Source: Nocardioides potassii (GTDB lineage: Bacteria; Actinomycetota; Actinomycetes; Propionibacteriales; Nocardioidaceae). From it: a stretch of DNA of 64,000 nt. The stretch is taken from positions 159,620-223,619 of the forward strand of contig NZ_JAKJHZ010000011.1 in assembly GCF_021648885.1 (NCBI RefSeq), written 5' to 3'. Numbering within the stretch: position 1 is the stretch's first letter; the number at the start of each line of letters is the position of its first letter. The notes below the pieces were generated by a model. That model was not told the DNA's origin. It was given only the letters and a program-made list of their open reading frames with translations, and ran no database searches. Made by a program: the position numbers and the translations under genes. Shown here piece after piece: positions 61,990 to 64,000 of the stretch.

Positions 61990-62652
61990 TCACGCCACCC
62001 GGGGATTCCCGACCACCTCACGGACCAGCCACTCGAGCGTCGACTCGACGACGATGCCCATCGCCTCGTCCTGGCTCACCTCGCCGCGGGCGGGGACCTT
62101 GAGGCCGTGGTCGGCGCCCGGGACGACGACCAGGTCGAGGCCGGCGACGTCGGCGGGGAACTCCTCCGGCCGGCCCATCGGGTCCCGCTCCCCCTGCACG
62201 ACGAGCGTCGGCAACCCGACCCCGCGCAGCTCGGGGAGCCGGGTGGGCTCGGTCCGACCGGGCTGGTGGAGCGGGAAGGAGAGGGCCAGGCATCCGGTGG
62301 CGCCCAGCGCCTTCGCCGTACGGGCTGCGGAGCGGGCGCCGGCTGAGCGACCGCCCACCACGAGGGGTGTCCGCACCCGCATCACGTCGGCGGCGCGGGT
62401 CAGTGCGACGTCGAGGGTCGGCGGGGCGGTGGCGACCTTGCGGCCGGCCACCCGCCACGGCTGCTCGAACAGCACGACGGACACGTCCTGCGCGGGCAGG
62501 GCGTCGGCCAGCGCCCACAGGTCGCGGGACTCGACACCGCCGCCGGCGCCGTGGCTGAGCAGGAGCGTCGCGATCGGCCGGGTCGCGCGGCGGGTGTGCA
62601 GGCGGCCCTCCCCGTGGGGCGTGTCGACCGTGCGGACGGACGCCTTCTTCAC
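61990..62652 (-). CDS. Alpha/beta-hydrolase-fold protein (KANL3/Tex30-like)
   Basis: Hydrolase of 220 residues: TLLLSHGAGGGVESRDLWALADAL, nucleophile elbow VVGGRSAGARSAAR (Ser in GRSAG), acid in VVQGERDPMG, and His in VPGADHGLKVP. It matches the small alpha/beta family related to KANL3/Tex30. The start GTG 62652 overlaps the YedK stop (GTGA), so the two are co-translated. Its substrate is not known; the frame continues upstream as shadow. Confidence 0.82.
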   Translation of the reverse strand: MKKASVRTVDTPHGEGRLHTRRATRPIATLLLSHGAGGGVESRDLWALADALPAQDVSVVLFEQPWRVAGRKVATAPPTLDVALTRAADVMRVRTPLVVGGRSAGARSAARTAKALGATGCLALSFPLHQPGRTEPTRLPELRGVGLPTLVVQGERDPMGRPEEFPADVAGLDLVVVPGADHGLKVPARGEVSQDEAMGIVVESTLEWLVREVVGNPRVA

Positions 62653-63386
62653 GAGGTCGCCTCGAGAGGTACGACGAGCTCGGGCCCGTTGTTGCGCACG
62701 TTGCTCACCAGCGTCGGGACGGCGTAGGCCTCCAGCAGGCCGGGCGAGGCGGGGACGAGGAGCGAGGTGTCGCCGGGGTGGGTCGGGTCGAGCCACTCGT
62801 GCCAGCGGTCCTTCTCGACCATCAGCGGCATCCGGTCGTGGATGTGCCCGAGCTGGTCCTCGGCCTGCGTCGTGATGACCGTGCAGGTCCACCGGAACCG
62901 GTCGGGGTCGTCCTCGGCCTTCGTCGGGTCGCGCCAGATCTCGTAGAGCCCCGCCATGGCCAGCACTCCCCCGTCCTTGGGACGGATGAAGAACGGCTGC
63001 TTGACCGGCTTGCCCTTCGCGTTGGTCTGCGAGGTGGGGTACCACTCGAAGTAGCCGTCGGCAGGCAGCAGCGCGCGCCGCGACGCGAACGCCTTGCGGT
63101 AGGCCGGCTTCTCCGCGACGGTCTCCATCCGCGCGTTGATCATCCGGTTGCCGATGGACGGGTCCTTGGCCCACGACGGGACCAGGCCCCAGGTGAGCAC
63201 GCGGAGCTGCCGCTGGGGAGGCGCGTCGGAGTCCCGCGACGGCGGCCGCTCCACGACGGCGTAGACCTCCTTGGTCGGCGCCACGTTGTAGTCGGGGGCC
63301 AACGGTCCGGCGATCCGGCTCTCGACGACCTCGAACTCCTCGATCAGGTCGTCGGAGTCACGGGACGAGGCGTAGCGGCCGCACAT
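62649..63386 (-). CDS. SOS-response-associated peptidase / HMCES-type abasic-site shield (YedK)
   Basis: SRAP-domain protein of 245 residues that crosslinks to abasic sites in single-stranded DNA. The catalytic Cys2 (MCGRYASS) becomes the N-terminus after Met removal. Asn34 (DYNVAPTKEV), the Glu in LPADGYFEWYP and the His in HIHDRMPLMV are present. TAGGGT lies exactly 6 nt before the ATG (leaderless). It is followed by the coupled hydrolase gene. No SOS box was found. Confidence 0.93.
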   Translation of the reverse strand: MCGRYASSRDSDDLIEEFEVVESRIAGPLAPDYNVAPTKEVYAVVERPPSRDSDAPPQRQLRVLTWGLVPSWAKDPSIGNRMINARMETVAEKPAYRKAFASRRALLPADGYFEWYPTSQTNAKGKPVKQPFFIRPKDGGVLAMAGLYEIWRDPTKAEDDPDRFRWTCTVITTQAEDQLGHIHDRMPLMVEKDRWHEWLDPTHPGDTSLLVPASPGLLEAYAVPTLVSNVRNNGPELVVPLEATS

Positions 63387-63432
63387 GCTGCGACCCTAAC
63401 GTCAGCGACCGACGCCCGGCAGAGGCCGGGAC

Positions 63433-64000
63433 TCAGGCGCGCGCGAGCTCGTCGAGCAGCGACCCCGCGAAGTGGTCGGTGCCGGGCAGGCCCTCGATCC
63501 AGAGCCGCACCGGGCCGTCGTCCGGTGTCGCGTCGGGCGTGGCGTCGAGCAGCGTGGCGAGCACGCGGACCCGGCGGCCGAGGAGGTCGTCGCGGCGGCA
63601 CAGGATCCCCACCCGGTGCGTGCCGAGCCGCGCGATGGTCTCGTCGCGGGCGAAGACGGTGCGCGCCAGCTCGCCGGCGCGGGCGAGCCGCATGGCGCGG
63701 GTGAAGTGGTCACCGGCCTCGTCCGACGGGTCGCCGGGCGGCAGCGCGACGACGACGAGCGCATGACCCGGTGCGGCGCCGTCCTCGGAGAGCCGGTAGA
63801 GCTCGGACAACCGGCTGCGCAGGTGGGCCTGGCTCGCCAGGCCCGTCAGCGGGTCGTCGCACGAGAGCTGGTGGAGGTAGCCCAGCGTCGTCTCGGTCCA
63901 CGCGGTCACGAGCGCCCCCACGGCGTCGTACGACGGATCGCCGGCAGCCACCTGCCGCCAGGTGTCGCGCATCCCCTCGAGCGCCTCCTGCATCGAGGCG
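63433..64000 (-). CDS. GGDEF-like domain protein with lost active-site motif (5' end outside window)
   Basis: At least 189 residues; the frame is open to the window edge, so the start is not seen (first Met at 63993). CDDPLTGLASQAHLRSRLSELYRL matches the opening of a GGDEF diguanylate cyclase domain (DPLTGLxNR). Where GG(D/E)EF should be, the protein reads ARLGTHRVGILC, so cyclase activity is unlikely. The end (WIEGLPGTDHFAGSLLDELARA) departs from the family too. It is probably a degenerate GGDEF used for sensing or partner binding. Confidence 0.65.
   Translation of the reverse strand, partial: ASMQEALEGMRDTWRQVAAGDPSYDAVGALVTAWTETTLGYLHQLSCDDPLTGLASQAHLRSRLSELYRLSEDGAAPGHALVVVALPPGDPSDEAGDHFTRAMRLARAGELARTVFARDETIARLGTHRVGILCRRDDLLGRRVRVLATLLDATPDATPDDGPVRLWIEGLPGTDHFAGSLLDELARA

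Overview
The window is a stretch of chromosome from a high-GC actinobacterium. The best fit is a Nocardioides-like member of Propionibacteriales. The evidence is the strong G/C third-position bias, frequent GTG starts, the fused E2/E1 2-oxoglutarate dehydrogenase, nickel superoxide dismutase, WhiB1, PdtaS, a SigR/RsrA pair and the actinobacterial ribosomal protein bL37. The genus is an inference from gene content, not a database match.

Region 1 (1-17.5 kb) is a conserved housekeeping block, almost all on the minus strand. Read in the direction of transcription it runs argS, lysA, hom, thrC, thrB, rho, rpmE, prfA, prmC, sua5, wecA, an AtpI-like gene, an AtpZ-like gene, atpB, atpE, atpF, atpH and the start of atpA. 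Most neighbours overlap by 1-4 bases. The surprise is rho: both Walker A lysines and the catalytic glutamate of the ATPase are replaced. A near-consensus CRP/GlxR site sits in front of the ATP synthase genes. A thioesterase and tRNA-Arg(CCG) close the block.

Region 2 (17.5-31.6 kb) holds an LCP protein and a lipoprotein, the 2-oxoglutarate dehydrogenase gene and its small DUF6104 companion, and then a catabolic island: aldehyde dehydrogenase, AraC regulator, a homodimeric 2-oxoacid dehydrogenase E1 with no E2 or E3 beside it, a CaiB-type CoA-transferase and an HMG-CoA-lyase-like enzyme. A shared upstream sequence suggests that the aldehyde dehydrogenase and the lyase operon are co-regulated.

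Region 3 (31.6-42.9 kb) holds redox and lipid genes. These include a DesA3-type acyl-CoA desaturase with its ferredoxin-reductase partner and a divergent TetR regulator, whose likely operator is an exact inverted repeat. Also present are an SDR, two alcohol dehydrogenases, an Eis-like acetyltransferase, an FAD-linked sugar-lactone or alditol oxidase, NAD malic enzyme, and SodN with its maturation protease SodX.

Region 4 (42.9-64 kb) is regulatory and accessory. It holds an RsbW/UsfX-SigF pair, WhiB1, PdtaS, an IlvG-like ThDP enzyme, a SigE-family sigma factor with a membrane partner, two glycosyltransferases, several acetyltransferases, a DUF222/HNH gene, a two-component system, then SigR-RsrA-bL37, an alpha/beta hydrolase, a YedK/HMCES protein and a truncated GGDEF-like gene. 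In mycobacteria the whiB1-pdtaS and sigH-rshA genes are neighbours. Here about 14 kb of variable genes separates them. Several genes have a TAnnnT box exactly 6 nt before the start codon, which points to leaderless transcripts. No gap between genes exceeds about 210 bp, and no insertion sequence, prophage or CRISPR array is visible.
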